A DNA stretch of 64,000 nucleotides. Source: Bog-1181 sp964565765 (lineage in GTDB: Bacteria; Oederibacteriota; PGYV01; Palsa-1178). The DNA lies in contig CAZMGF010000008.1 of NCBI GenBank assembly GCA_964565765.1, positions 7,563 through 71,562 of the forward strand, written 5' to 3'. The notes below the pieces were generated by a model. The model worked only from the letters and a program-made list of their open reading frames with translations. It did not search any database and was not told the origin of the DNA. Of this stretch, positions 22,895 through 31,770 are shown in pieces (position 1 is the stretch's first letter; every line of letters starts with the position of its first letter). The position numbers and the translations under genes are program-made.

Positions 22895-23479
22895 ATGAAA
22901 AAGACAACAATTATCCTGATGATCTCGCTTTTTTTAGCGGCTGTTGCCGCCGCTGATTCGGAAAAACTTATCTTTACGGAATACGGGGTTTCATACGCGT
23001 CGGTCCTGACGCCTTCAATAATTGCCAATAATTCCACCGGCACTTTTGACACCGCCGCTTTTGATATAAAAGTTGGAGCTTCATTTCTTGACAGATGGGC
23101 TGAGGCATATGTGGGGGCCGGTTTCCAGGCCTTTATATTCACCTCAAACTCACAGGAAAACTATTCCTTTTTCCCGCTTTACGGCGGAATCAAGGCGAAT
23201 ATATGCCCGGACTGGACTGTTTATCCGGACATTATATTCGAATACGGAAGGGCCATTTCAAACATACGTTCGCAGTATATGACGGACATGGGGCCCATGA
23301 ACAGGGACAACGCGTGGCTGGCCGATTATTACAGCTTCGGTGCGGGCATAAACTGGAAGATAGAGGACATCGCCATTCTTGGATTAAAAATTGAAAGGCC
23401 ATCATATTCAAACCTGAACAAGAGTTACGGGGAAATACAGGTAATCAAAGCCGGCATCACATGGCAAATATACTATTAG
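22895..23479 (+). CDS. Small outer-membrane beta-barrel-like protein
   Basis: A 194-aa exported protein with a clear signal peptide ending near 'AVAAADSEK'. It consists mostly of alternating hydrophobic/polar strands with aromatic girdles and ends in an aromatic residue (...ITWQIYY), the usual signature of Bam-inserted barrels. I recognise no specific family. It lies between marR and tolC of the efflux operon, so it probably helps the outer-membrane side of efflux, but no direct evidence exists. Confidence 0.65.
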   Translation: MKKTTIILMISLFLAAVAAADSEKLIFTEYGVSYASVLTPSIIANNSTGTFDTAAFDIKVGASFLDRWAEAYVGAGFQAFIFTSNSQENYSFFPLYGGIKANICPDWTVYPDIIFEYGRAISNIRSQYMTDMGPMNRDNAWLADYYSFGAGINWKIEDIAILGLKIERPSYSNLNKSYGEIQVIKAGITWQIYY

Positions 23480-23496
23480 GACAAGGAGAAAATAAA

Positions 23497-25098
23497 ATGA
23501 GAGACTCTAAAATTTTGAAACCAACAACACACGTTATTGCGGCCATGTTTGCCGTGATATTTTTTACAACGGCGCTCCTTGCGGACGATGTCACGCCCAC
23601 GGCGCAGCCCGCTGTAAAAAAGATACATAAGGTTAAAAAAGCAAAGCCGGTTGCGGCAACAGCCACGCCTGTTGCCCTGACGCAGACTGCGGCTCCGGAA
23701 GCTGTAACGCCTGCGGCATCACCAGCCTCGGTTACACAGGGCGCGGCGCAGAGTATTTCAGCATCCGCGATTGCTATCGCCCAGCCCTCAGTTCAGGTGG
23801 CAACTTCTTTGACATTTGAGGACTGCTATAAGATAGCCGCGGAAAAGAACCGCGATTTTAAAATAGCAAATCTTGATAAAACAATTTCCGAAGCCGAGCT
23901 TTCAAAGGCAGTGGCTTCGTTCGGGCCTTCAATAACATTATCAGGGTCATATGAACCTGAAAACGTGCAGGCTCCGCTTGTGATACCATACGGTTCGCCG
24001 GAATATGGAATATTCGCGGGGCTTTATCAGTCAGCAGGAATAACTCTGACAGCAGGGTCTCCGCTTTCACTTAGCCTCTATCCTTCATATTATTATATGT
24101 CGCGTGTAACGCTTACACAGCCGTTGTTCACATTTGGAAAGACATATTTTGGTTTCAAGATGGCCGATGAAGCTTACAAGATAGCACAGATTAATTTCAA
24201 AAAGGCAAATGACAAACTTAACCTTGACGTTATAAACGCTTTTTACGGCGCACTTATCGCCCAGGAAATGGCAAACACACTTGAGGAAACAATGAAAGCC
24301 AACGAAGAATATTTAAGGATAACAAAGACAAAATATGACAACGGCCAGGCTTCCAATTTTGACGTCCTTCAGGCGCAGGTGCAGTATTCCAATTCCATAC
24401 CAGACTACCAGAGGGCCGCTGACGGCGCCAAACTTTCGCTGGAATCACTGAAAAACACACTCGGAATACCGCTTGACCAGCAGATACAGCTTTCAGGAAC
24501 ACCGGAATACAAGAAGCTGCAGTTTACATATGAAGAGCTTAAGAAAAAATTTGAGGACAACAACAGCGACAGGCAGATTACGGAACACGCGGCAAACCTG
24601 GCCGGATTTCAGAAAAATCTCCAGGAAGCAATGTTTCTTCCGAACATAGCCCTTACCGCGAATTATAATTACACTTCAAGCGACCCGGCATTTCATCACG
24701 AGGCGTGGGACTGGCAGTCTTCATGGGACGTGGAAATCGGAATGCAGTGGAGCCTTTTTGACTCCTTCAAGAACGTGGCGTCCATGAAAGAGGCCAACGC
24801 GAATGATGAAAAGGCAAAGCTCAACAAGGAAAACGCGGACAACATGCTCACAATAGAGCTTGATTCACTTTACACATCACTCACACAGAACGGGCAGATA
24901 ATCGAGGCCGCGGACGACCTCATAAAGACCGCTGAAGAGGGCTACAGGATAGCCAAAGAATCATACAAGAACGGGCTCATCCAGTCCGTCGACCTTTTAA
25001 ACGCCGAGACGCAGATGCTGCGCGCGAAGATGAATTACCTCAACGCGCTCTTCAACTACATCACCACGGCGCAGAAGCTCAAGGATTTTGTAAACTAA
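23497..25098 (+). CDS. TolC-family outer membrane efflux protein of RND module 1
   Basis: A 533-aa protein: signal sequence (~1-30), an unusual Ala/Pro/Thr/Lys-rich linker (~31-105), then a standard TolC domain starting 'SLTFEDCYKIAAEKNRDFKIA'. The domain includes 'NGQASNFDVLQAQVQYSNSI' and 'NGLIQSVDLLNAETQMLRAK', the two repeated helix-turn motifs. ATG 23497 with AAGGAG at 23483-23488 is preferred over the ATG at 23461 inside the preceding gene. The N-terminal linker is longer than in E. coli TolC. Only module 1 encodes a TolC, so the channel may serve both pumps. Confidence 0.9.
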   Translation: MRDSKILKPTTHVIAAMFAVIFFTTALLADDVTPTAQPAVKKIHKVKKAKPVAATATPVALTQTAAPEAVTPAASPASVTQGAAQSISASAIAIAQPSVQVATSLTFEDCYKIAAEKNRDFKIANLDKTISEAELSKAVASFGPSITLSGSYEPENVQAPLVIPYGSPEYGIFAGLYQSAGITLTAGSPLSLSLYPSYYYMSRVTLTQPLFTFGKTYFGFKMADEAYKIAQINFKKANDKLNLDVINAFYGALIAQEMANTLEETMKANEEYLRITKTKYDNGQASNFDVLQAQVQYSNSIPDYQRAADGAKLSLESLKNTLGIPLDQQIQLSGTPEYKKLQFTYEELKKKFEDNNSDRQITEHAANLAGFQKNLQEAMFLPNIALTANYNYTSSDPAFHHEAWDWQSSWDVEIGMQWSLFDSFKNVASMKEANANDEKAKLNKENADNMLTIELDSLYTSLTQNGQIIEAADDLIKTAEEGYRIAKESYKNGLIQSVDLLNAETQMLRAKMNYLNALFNYITTAQKLKDFVN

Positions 25099-25134
25099 AA
25101 GTATGGATAATAAACGGGCAATACGGAGGGTTAA

Positions 25135-26061
25135 GTGAAGAGGACCTTTGATAAAAACGCGGTGCAGCATGCTGTTTTTGCGGCAGTCGTAATAATTGTA
25201 TGCTTTATGCTGGTAAACTGCGCGAAAAAAGAGAAGGAAACTTCTTACAGCGTCTCGGTTTATACCCTTGAAAAGCAAAAAGTTCCCCATATGATAACGG
25301 TTCAGGGGATACTTGAGGGCGATCCACAGGTGAAGGTATATCCGCAGGTGGCTGGTAAGTTCGTTAAAAACGCGGTTCCCGAGGGGGCCCGTGTGAATAA
25401 GGATGATGTTGTGGCTTATGTTGACCGCGACCAGATCGGATACAAATATGAGCTCGCTCCGGTAAAGGCGCCGATAGCCGGCGTTGTCACGAAACTGTAT
25501 TTTATCGACAGGGGCGGCAAAGTGGACCAGCAATCTCCCGTGGCCGAGGTGGCCAACGAGGACAATATAAAGGTTGTATTTAATATAGGACAGGATGATC
25601 TTTTGAAGGTGAAAAAGGGGCAGAGCGCTCTTATATATTACGCCAATGATTCGGCGCTTGCGGTATCCGGGACAGTTTCGTCGGTTCCGCCGGTTGTCAA
25701 TATGGATATAATGGCGGGCACCATAATAGTGACTGGTTCCAATAAATCAAAAATATTAAAAATAGGCATGTCGGTAAATGTCAGCATATTGACAGGTGTA
25801 AAGGAAAGTTATTTAATCCCTGAAAAGGCGATCCTTCAGAGTGATGACGGGTTGTATGTGTTTGTTGACGCAGGCGGAAAAGCGGCCAGGGCAAAGGTTA
25901 TTACCGGATACAGGTTAAATGATATGATAGAAATAGAAGGGCAATTTTCCGACGGGGACAGGATTGTAATCGACGGGAACTCGGGCCTATCTGACGGGGC
26001 CTTGCTGAATATAACAGCGGCGCAGGACCGTGAAAAACCGGCGGGCGGCGCACAAATTTAA
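25135..26061 (+). CDS. RND efflux periplasmic adaptor subunit (HlyD/MFP), copy 1
   Basis: A 308-aa adaptor, anchored by an N-terminal hydrophobic segment ending in 'CFMLVNCAKK', a weak lipobox. The split biotinyl-lipoyl domain ('GKFVKNAVPEGARVNKDDVV' ... 'APIAGVVTKLYFIDRGGKV') has almost no alpha-hairpin between halves. Beta-barrel ('VVFNIGQDDLLKVKKGQSALI') and membrane-proximal ('YLIPEKAIL...VFVDAGGKAARAK') domains follow. The GTG start is preceded by GGAGGG. It is paralogous to the two adaptors at 26129 and 30857. Two adaptors in tandem upstream of one pump is unusual and suggests a hetero-adaptor, as in MdtABC/TriABC-type systems. Confidence 0.9.
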   Translation: MKRTFDKNAVQHAVFAAVVIIVCFMLVNCAKKEKETSYSVSVYTLEKQKVPHMITVQGILEGDPQVKVYPQVAGKFVKNAVPEGARVNKDDVVAYVDRDQIGYKYELAPVKAPIAGVVTKLYFIDRGGKVDQQSPVAEVANEDNIKVVFNIGQDDLLKVKKGQSALIYYANDSALAVSGTVSSVPPVVNMDIMAGTIIVTGSNKSKILKIGMSVNVSILTGVKESYLIPEKAILQSDDGLYVFVDAGGKAARAKVITGYRLNDMIEIEGQFSDGDRIVIDGNSGLSDGALLNITAAQDREKPAGGAQI

Positions 26062-26069
26062 ATATTTTC

Positions 26070-26099
26070 AATAATCAATAATTATTGATTATTTTTTTT
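26070..26099 (+). terminator. A/T-rich hairpin with T-run inside the RND operon
   Basis: AATAATCAAT (26070-26079) and ATTGATTATT (26084-26093) form a 10-bp stem followed by T's, between the first and second adaptor genes. The stem is weak. It may partly terminate the transcript and so lower expression of the second adaptor and pump, or it may protect an RNA 3' end. Confidence 0.45.
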
Positions 26100-26128
26100 G
26101 CAAATCAGGCTCAAGAAGGCGGGACAAA

Positions 26129-27037
26129 ATGAACAGCACAAGGACAACAATAAAAAACATAGTAATCATAATTTTGATAATACTTGCATGTATTATGGTG
26201 TTGAGAATAATCGCCAGTATAACAAGGAACAGTAAAAAATCCGTTGAGCTTATAAACAACGCAGGCTCTGTAAAAGCCGTATTTTCAAAGGTGCCCCATT
26301 ATATTTCCGTGCAGTCCGTTGTCGAGGGCGACCCGCAGGTGAAGGTTTATCCGCAGGTGGAAGGAAAATTTGTCCGCAACGCGGTGGTTGAGGGAACAAC
26401 AGTAAAAAAGGACCAGCCGCTTGTTTACATTGACAGGGACCAGGTGGGGGAAAATTTCGAGTATGCCGTTGTGTACGCGCCGGCGGCCGGGTTGGTGACG
26501 AAGTTTTATTATACGGACAGGGGCGCGATGATAAATCCGGAAAACGCAGTCGCTGAAGTGGCTGACGGGGAAAATATAAAAACAGTATTCAGCGTTAATC
26601 AGGAAGACCTTATGCTGCTTAAAAAAGGGCAGAAGGCAAGGATATCCTTTATAGGCGATGATTCAATTTCTGTGGAAGGCGTGGTTGAGCTTGCCCCGCC
26701 TGTAATTAATGAGGACACAATGGCAGGCTCCATTGTTGTTAAGGCCCCGAACACCGGCGGAAAAATGAAAATCGGCATGTCGGTGAATGTGGACGTGCTG
26801 ACCGGCGAGACAGAATCAATCCTGGTGCCGGAGCAGGCCGTTCTGCTGGGGGACAACGGCGCGTATGTTTATATTAACGACAACGGCAAAGCTAAAACAG
26901 TAAATGTTGTCATGGGATACAAACAAAATAATGATGTTGAGATATCCGGGCCCGGGCTTAAGGCAGGGGACGAAATAATTACCGACGGAAGTTTCAAGCT
27001 TTCAGACGGCGTAAAAGTGAGCACAATTCTCAAATAA
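26129..27037 (+). CDS. RND efflux periplasmic adaptor subunit, copy 2
   Basis: A 302-aa MFP adaptor with an N-terminal membrane anchor ('IVIIILIILACIMVLRIIAS') and no lipobox, unlike copy 1. Lipoyl halves 'GKFVRNAVVEGTTVKKDQPL' and 'APAAGLVTKFYYTDRGAMI' and the C-terminal 'ILVPEQAVLLGDNGAYVYIN' align residue for residue with copy 1 and with the module 2 adaptor. Different anchoring of the two copies fits two adaptors working together on one trimeric pump. It is followed after 81 bases by the RND gene. Confidence 0.9.
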   Translation: MNSTRTTIKNIVIIILIILACIMVLRIIASITRNSKKSVELINNAGSVKAVFSKVPHYISVQSVVEGDPQVKVYPQVEGKFVRNAVVEGTTVKKDQPLVYIDRDQVGENFEYAVVYAPAAGLVTKFYYTDRGAMINPENAVAEVADGENIKTVFSVNQEDLMLLKKGQKARISFIGDDSISVEGVVELAPPVINEDTMAGSIVVKAPNTGGKMKIGMSVNVDVLTGETESILVPEQAVLLGDNGAYVYINDNGKAKTVNVVMGYKQNNDVEISGPGLKAGDEIITDGSFKLSDGVKVSTILK

Positions 27038-27118
27038 AGAGCGTGATAAGCAGAACTTGAACAAAGCAGTTTTTGTTTCTTTAAAAAATGATAAAAGAAC
27101 ACATACAGGAGTGAAATA

Positions 27119-30100
27119 ATGAATATAGCGGGATTGGCGATAAAAAGGCCGGTTTTAATAGTAATGATGGTTGTCACTATTATAACCCTTGGCATTATAG
27201 GTTTAATGAATCTTCCGGTTGACCAGTTTCCTGACATATCATTTCCTACGGTCAATGTAACGGTATCATATCCGGGCGCGTCGGCAGAGGAGATGGAAAC
27301 GCTTGTAAGCAAACCCTTTGAGGACGCTTTCGCCACGCTTGAGGGAATTGACACAGTGAGCTCGACCTCAATGGAAGGCGCTTCTTTTGTAAGCGCGCAG
27401 TTTAAGCTGGGGTTTGATGTAAAGTACGCCGAGGCAAATGTCCGCGACAAGGTCACAGCAGTAAAGCCGCTGCTGCCAAAAGACGTAAACGAGCCGGTCA
27501 TCTCAAGATTTGCTTTCACTGACATTCCAATACTATTTTATTCCGTAGAGGGCAACAGCGACCAGACATCAATCAGCGAATTTATTGAGGACAAGCTTCA
27601 GCCGCAGATAGAGCAGGTTGAGGGGGTTGCCTCGGTTTCAATAATGGGTGGAAGGAAAAGAATAGTAAAAATTACAGTGGACAAAGCGCTGCTTCAGGCG
27701 AAGGACCTTAATATAAATTCCATAATTGGCGCGGTAAATTCCAGGAACCTTAATTATCCCGTAGGCGTTGTGGATGGCCCCATAAAGGATATGACCTTCA
27801 GGGTGGTCGGCGAATTTAAGGATTTAAAACAAATAGAGGATATGCCGGTCACCTCCTCAGGCGGAAAGATAGTCAGGCTCGGGGACATTGCAAAAGTGGA
27901 CTGGACCATAGAAAGGGAAACTGAAATACTTCATGTTAATAAAAGGCCGGCAGTGCTCTTCGCAATTTTTAAACAGTCCGGCACAAATACGATTTCCGTA
28001 GCCGATAAAGTTGAAAGCAGGCTCAAACAGCTTGAAAAAGACGGGGTTATCCCCAAGGACCTGAAGATCAAGTCGGTCATAGACATGACCGGAGGCATCA
28101 GGCGCAGCACCGAAGGCGTTGAGGAAAACATGCTCCTTGGCGCGCTGCTTGCCGTATTAATTGTTTATCTCTTCCTTGGAAATTTCCGTTCCGCCATAAT
28201 CACGGCCGTGGCGCTGCCGAATTCAATACTCGGGGCGTTTTTTCTGATTTACATTTCCGGATTTTCAATAAATGTCATAACCCTCCTTTCCCTGTCGCTT
28301 GCCGTCGGGCTGCTTATAGACGATTCCATAGTTGTGCGCGAAAATATATTCAGGCATATAGAGATGGGCATGGACCCGAAAGAGGCCGCGGAAAAAGGGA
28401 CCAACGAAGTCGCGCTTGCGGTAATTTCCACAACGCTTTCAATAATGGCAGTGTTCCTGCCTATATCATTTTTAACAGGCGTCATAGGGCAATTTTTTAA
28501 GCAGTTCGGGTTTACCGTGGCTTTTGCCCTGGGCATATCACTGCTTGACGCCTTTACTACGGCCCCCATGCTTTCCGCCTACTGGTACAAAAAAGAGGGC
28601 AACAAACCGAAACAGGGATTTTCCAAACTTATGCACGGCCTCTCGCTCAAATGGAACGATTTCTACGAAGAACTTAAAAAAATATATATTGATATATTAA
28701 AATGGGCTCTTGCGAGGAAGAAGATGGTTATTATAACGGCTGTAGGGCTGCTTGTTTTCAGCTTATGCCTTGTGCCGTTTATAGGCATGGGATTTATGAA
28801 CCAGAACACGCCTGTCATGACCATAAGTTTTGAAACTTATCCCGGCGCCCATGTAACAAACACAGCTTTTTATATGGGCAAGGTGGAGGATTTTATATCC
28901 AAACTGCCGGAAGTTGACACTTATTATGTAGACGCCGGAGGCTCTTCCGGGCTTTTTGGTTCGTCCGGCAGCAACGGCAATATAGGCACTATCATGCTTT
29001 CACTGGTGCCGGTAAGCAAAAGAAACCTTTCACTCGACCAGATATCACAGAAAATAAGGGACTATGTAAGGAAGCAGAGAATCGACAGTTTTGTAAACGT
29101 CACAACAGGCTCGGGCGGCGGCGGAGGTAATGAGGATTTTTCAACGCCCCTGCTCGTAAAGATATACGGATATGATTTAAGCGCGCTTGGAAAACTCGGC
29201 GCGCAGGTGAAAAGAATAATGCAGGAAACTCCGGGCACGGCCGACGCGGATATGTCGCTTAAACCAGGCAAGCCTGAAATGGTGCTGCGGGTTGATCCTG
29301 TAAAATCGGCGACGCTTGGAGTTTCAACAAACGACGTGGGAGAGCTGCTCAGGACCCTGATTGCCGGTGAGGCAATATCAAAATACCGCAGGGGAGAAAA
29401 AGAATACGACATTACTATGGAATTAAACGACAGGAACAAGCGTGTCCCTGATGATATAAAAACAATACTTATAACGAATCAGGCGGGAAAGAAAATACCG
29501 CTTTCCGCGGTGTGTTCTTTCACATATTCCTCGGGCCCTGTTCACGTGGACAGGGAAGATAAAATGAGGATAGTCAAGATTTCAGCGTCGCTTGCCCCTG
29601 GATATTCCGTTATAGAGGTTAAAAATAAGATTGAGGCAAGGCTGAAAAAGGAACTTGTCATGCCGGCGGGTTACAAATATACCTTCGGCGGGCAGAGCAA
29701 GGAATTCATGGATATGGGGCTTCAGATGGCAGGCGCCATGCTGCTGGCGGTGCTTTTTATGTATATGATACTGGCGTCGCTTTATAATTCCTTTACTCAG
29801 CCGCTTATACTTATGACCGCAGTGCCGCTTGCTTTGATAGGCGCGTTCATAGGGCTGCTCATCACGGGCTATCAGCTTGACCTGTTCGGTTTTATAGGGC
29901 TGCTCATGGTGCTCGGACTTGTGGCGAAAAACGGGATCCTTCTCCTTGATTTTACCAACAAAATGAGGGATGAGGGCATGAGCATAAGGGAAGCGCTTAT
30001 GCACGCGGCGCCTATACGTTTAAGGCCGATTTTGATGACAACTTTTGCCATGATATTCGGGATGCTCCCCATAGCGATGTCGCTGGGCGAAGGGGCCAAA

Positions 30101-30259
30101 GGCAATGAGTCGCTCGCCGTGGTTGTAATCGGCGGATTAATAACATCAACATTCCTTACGCTTGTGGTCGTGCCGGTGGTATATGAATGGGCGGAATCAC
30201 ACAGCCTGCCCAAACCAAAAGATTTTTTAAAGTCAAAAACGAGGAAAAAAACAAAATAA
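27119..30259 (+). CDS. RND-family (HAE1-type) multidrug efflux permease, module 1
   Basis: A 1046-aa inner-membrane H+-driven exporter of the AcrB family, full length. TM1 starts 'AIKRPVLIVMMVVTIITLGI', the porter motif is 'PVDQFPDISFPTVNVTVSYPGASAEEMETLV', and the TM4 proton-relay Asp pair 'GLLIDDSIVVREN' lies at about residues 401-402. 'VLGLVAKNGILLLDF' in TM10 carries the relay Lys. A Gly-rich stretch 'GSGGGGGNEDFSTP' lies in the second porter loop. Substrate is unknown. It works with the adjacent adaptors and TolC. A GC-rich terminator follows, closing the operon. Confidence 0.95.
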   Translation: MNIAGLAIKRPVLIVMMVVTIITLGIIGLMNLPVDQFPDISFPTVNVTVSYPGASAEEMETLVSKPFEDAFATLEGIDTVSSTSMEGASFVSAQFKLGFDVKYAEANVRDKVTAVKPLLPKDVNEPVISRFAFTDIPILFYSVEGNSDQTSISEFIEDKLQPQIEQVEGVASVSIMGGRKRIVKITVDKALLQAKDLNINSIIGAVNSRNLNYPVGVVDGPIKDMTFRVVGEFKDLKQIEDMPVTSSGGKIVRLGDIAKVDWTIERETEILHVNKRPAVLFAIFKQSGTNTISVADKVESRLKQLEKDGVIPKDLKIKSVIDMTGGIRRSTEGVEENMLLGALLAVLIVYLFLGNFRSAIITAVALPNSILGAFFLIYISGFSINVITLLSLSLAVGLLIDDSIVVRENIFRHIEMGMDPKEAAEKGTNEVALAVISTTLSIMAVFLPISFLTGVIGQFFKQFGFTVAFALGISLLDAFTTAPMLSAYWYKKEGNKPKQGFSKLMHGLSLKWNDFYEELKKIYIDILKWALARKKMVIITAVGLLVFSLCLVPFIGMGFMNQNTPVMTISFETYPGAHVTNTAFYMGKVEDFISKLPEVDTYYVDAGGSSGLFGSSGSNGNIGTIMLSLVPVSKRNLSLDQISQKIRDYVRKQRIDSFVNVTTGSGGGGGNEDFSTPLLVKIYGYDLSALGKLGAQVKRIMQETPGTADADMSLKPGKPEMVLRVDPVKSATLGVSTNDVGELLRTLIAGEAISKYRRGEKEYDITMELNDRNKRVPDDIKTILITNQAGKKIPLSAVCSFTYSSGPVHVDREDKMRIVKISASLAPGYSVIEVKNKIEARLKKELVMPAGYKYTFGGQSKEFMDMGLQMAGAMLLAVLFMYMILASLYNSFTQPLILMTAVPLALIGAFIGLLITGYQLDLFGFIGLLMVLGLVAKNGILLLDFTNKMRDEGMSIREALMHAAPIRLRPILMTTFAMIFGMLPIAMSLGEGAKGNESLAVVVIGGLITSTFLTLVVVPVVYEWAESHSLPKPKDFLKSKTRKKTK

Positions 30260-30277
30260 GCCGTTTTAAATTTATGG

Positions 30278-30301
30278 GGCGCGGGAAACCGCGCCTTTTT
30301 C
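30278..30301 (+). terminator. Rho-independent terminator of RND module 1
   Basis: GGCGCGG (30278-30284) / CCGCGCC (30289-30295) with a GAAA loop and T5 tail. Confidence 0.85.
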
Positions 30302-30323
30302 TTATATAACCCCTGAAAAAAAC

Positions 30324-30373
30324 TTGATTTATTACCGGATTAATTATATACTTAGCCTTGCCTAAATATTAAC
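30324..30373 (+). promoter_or_regulatory. Promoter and putative MarR operator of RND module 2
   Basis: TTGATT (30324-30329), a 17-base spacer and TATACT (30347-30352). The operator-like CCTAA-ATA-TTAAC at 30361-30373 is a degenerate version of the module 1 palindrome, and it is preceded by the shared 'TAG..TTG' bases. It begins 8 bases after the -10, as in module 1. Confidence 0.6.
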
Positions 30374-30398
30374 CCTTACTAATGAAAAGGAGCCTGAT

Positions 30399-30860
30399 TT
30401 GGATAAAAAAAAGGAAGCAGAGGCCATATTCAACCACATAGTGGACATAGTGCGCGCGGTCAGGTCAAATAAAAAGATAGAGATATTCCGCGGCGGAATG
30501 GAAAAACTTACTTTCGCGCAGATAGTCGCCTTATATTTTCTTTATGATTCATCCGGCATGACAATGGGGGAACTATCAACATGCGCCAGCGTTAAAATGC
30601 CTACTATGACGGATATCATGTCAGCGCTTGTAACAGATGGTTATGCCGCAAGAAAACATTCCGAAAAAGACAGGCGCAAGGTAATTATGACCCTTACAGA
30701 AAAAGGAAAGAAGCTTGTTGAATATAACAGGGGCATCGGCATTGATTATATTGAAAAGTTCATGTCCAATTTAAACCATGTGGAACGCGGGATAGCAAAT
30801 GTGCTTGTGAAAAGGACAAAGGAAATCCTCACAAAAAGATTTGAGAAGGAGAAAAAATGA
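30399..30860 (+). CDS. MarR-family transcriptional regulator of RND module 2
   Basis: A 153-aa regulator with 'LTFAQIVALYFLYDSSGMTMGELSTCASVKMPTMTDIMSALVTDGYAARKHSEKDRRKVIMTLTEKG', clearly paralogous to the regulator at 22453: the recognition helix 'VKMPxMTD' is identical in both, consistent with similar operators. It starts with TTG (RBS AAAAGGAG) and overlaps the next gene by 4 bases (ATGA). It probably represses its own operon, with release by pump substrates, as in MarR/EmrR systems. Confidence 0.88.
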   Translation: MDKKKEAEAIFNHIVDIVRAVRSNKKIEIFRGGMEKLTFAQIVALYFLYDSSGMTMGELSTCASVKMPTMTDIMSALVTDGYAARKHSEKDRRKVIMTLTEKGKKLVEYNRGIGIDYIEKFMSNLNHVERGIANVLVKRTKEILTKRFEKEKK

Positions 30861-31753
30861 AAATAGAATCCGTAAAAAAATGGGCCATGGCCGCGCTTGT
30901 TATATTTCTGGCCGCGGCTGTATTCTGGATAGTTGTGAAGCTGTTAAAATCCTCCGCAAAAGTGGAAGAGAAGGTGATAAAAGTTTCCGGCATCAGGGCG
31001 GAGTTGAAAGATATAAATGAGACTGTTGTAATTCAGGGAATTGCCGAAGGCGACCCCCAGATAAAAATATACCCGGCTGTTTCAGGAAAATTTGAGCGTG
31101 TGGCGGCAAAAGAAGGAAGTTCCGTAAAAAAAGACGACACTATACTTTTTATAGACCGCGATATCGTCGGCATGGATTTCCAGCTGGCACCCATAAAATC
31201 GCCGGTAAACGGTATTGTTACAAAAATTTATTACTCCGACAAAGGGGCCGCGGTTTCACCGCAGAACCCTGTGGCTGAAGTGGCCGACCCGGACAATGTG
31301 AAAGTCATCCTGCATACCGGGGAAGAGGAAATGGTAAAGGTAAAAAGCGGCATGTCCGCTGAAATAAAGCCGGTATATGGAGAAGCGGCGCCGGTAAAAG
31401 CTTCTGTATATTCCTGCACCCCTTTCATTGACACTGATACAATGTCCGGCACCATTATAGTAAAAGGAAGCAACCCCGGCCGCGGGATAAAACCCGGAAT
31501 GTCGGTGGAGGTTACGATTAATACGGCAGTGAGGAAAAGCATAATGCTTCCTGAAAGCGCGGTTTTAATGGGCGAGGGCAAGGCATATGTTTATGTCAAC
31601 GACAGCGGGAAAGCAAAGAGCGTTGATGTTGAGCTTGGATATATGGCGGGTGATGAGGTTGAGATAAAAAGCGGCATTACCGAAGGCGCGGACGTGGTTA
31701 CCGATGGAAATTTTAAGTTGAGCGACGGCGCCAGAATCAGCGAAGAAAAATAA
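30857..31753 (+). CDS. RND efflux periplasmic adaptor subunit, module 2
   Basis: A 298-aa MFP adaptor: membrane anchor ('AALVIFLAAAVFWIVVKLL'), lipoyl halves 'GKFERVAAKEGSSVKKDDTI' and 'SPVNGIVTKIYYSDKGAAV', and C-terminal 'IMLPESAVLMGEGKAYVYVN'. It is paralogous to both module 1 adaptors, most like copy 2 in its anchor. It lies between marR and the RND permease (18 bases). No TolC gene accompanies this module, so it may use the channel at 23497 or the one at 3085. Confidence 0.9.
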   Translation: MKIESVKKWAMAALVIFLAAAVFWIVVKLLKSSAKVEEKVIKVSGIRAELKDINETVVIQGIAEGDPQIKIYPAVSGKFERVAAKEGSSVKKDDTILFIDRDIVGMDFQLAPIKSPVNGIVTKIYYSDKGAAVSPQNPVAEVADPDNVKVILHTGEEEMVKVKSGMSAEIKPVYGEAAPVKASVYSCTPFIDTDTMSGTIIVKGSNPGRGIKPGMSVEVTINTAVRKSIMLPESAVLMGEGKAYVYVNDSGKAKSVDVELGYMAGDEVEIKSGITEGADVVTDGNFKLSDGARISEEK

Positions 31754-31770
31754 GAGGAGCACTTTAAATC

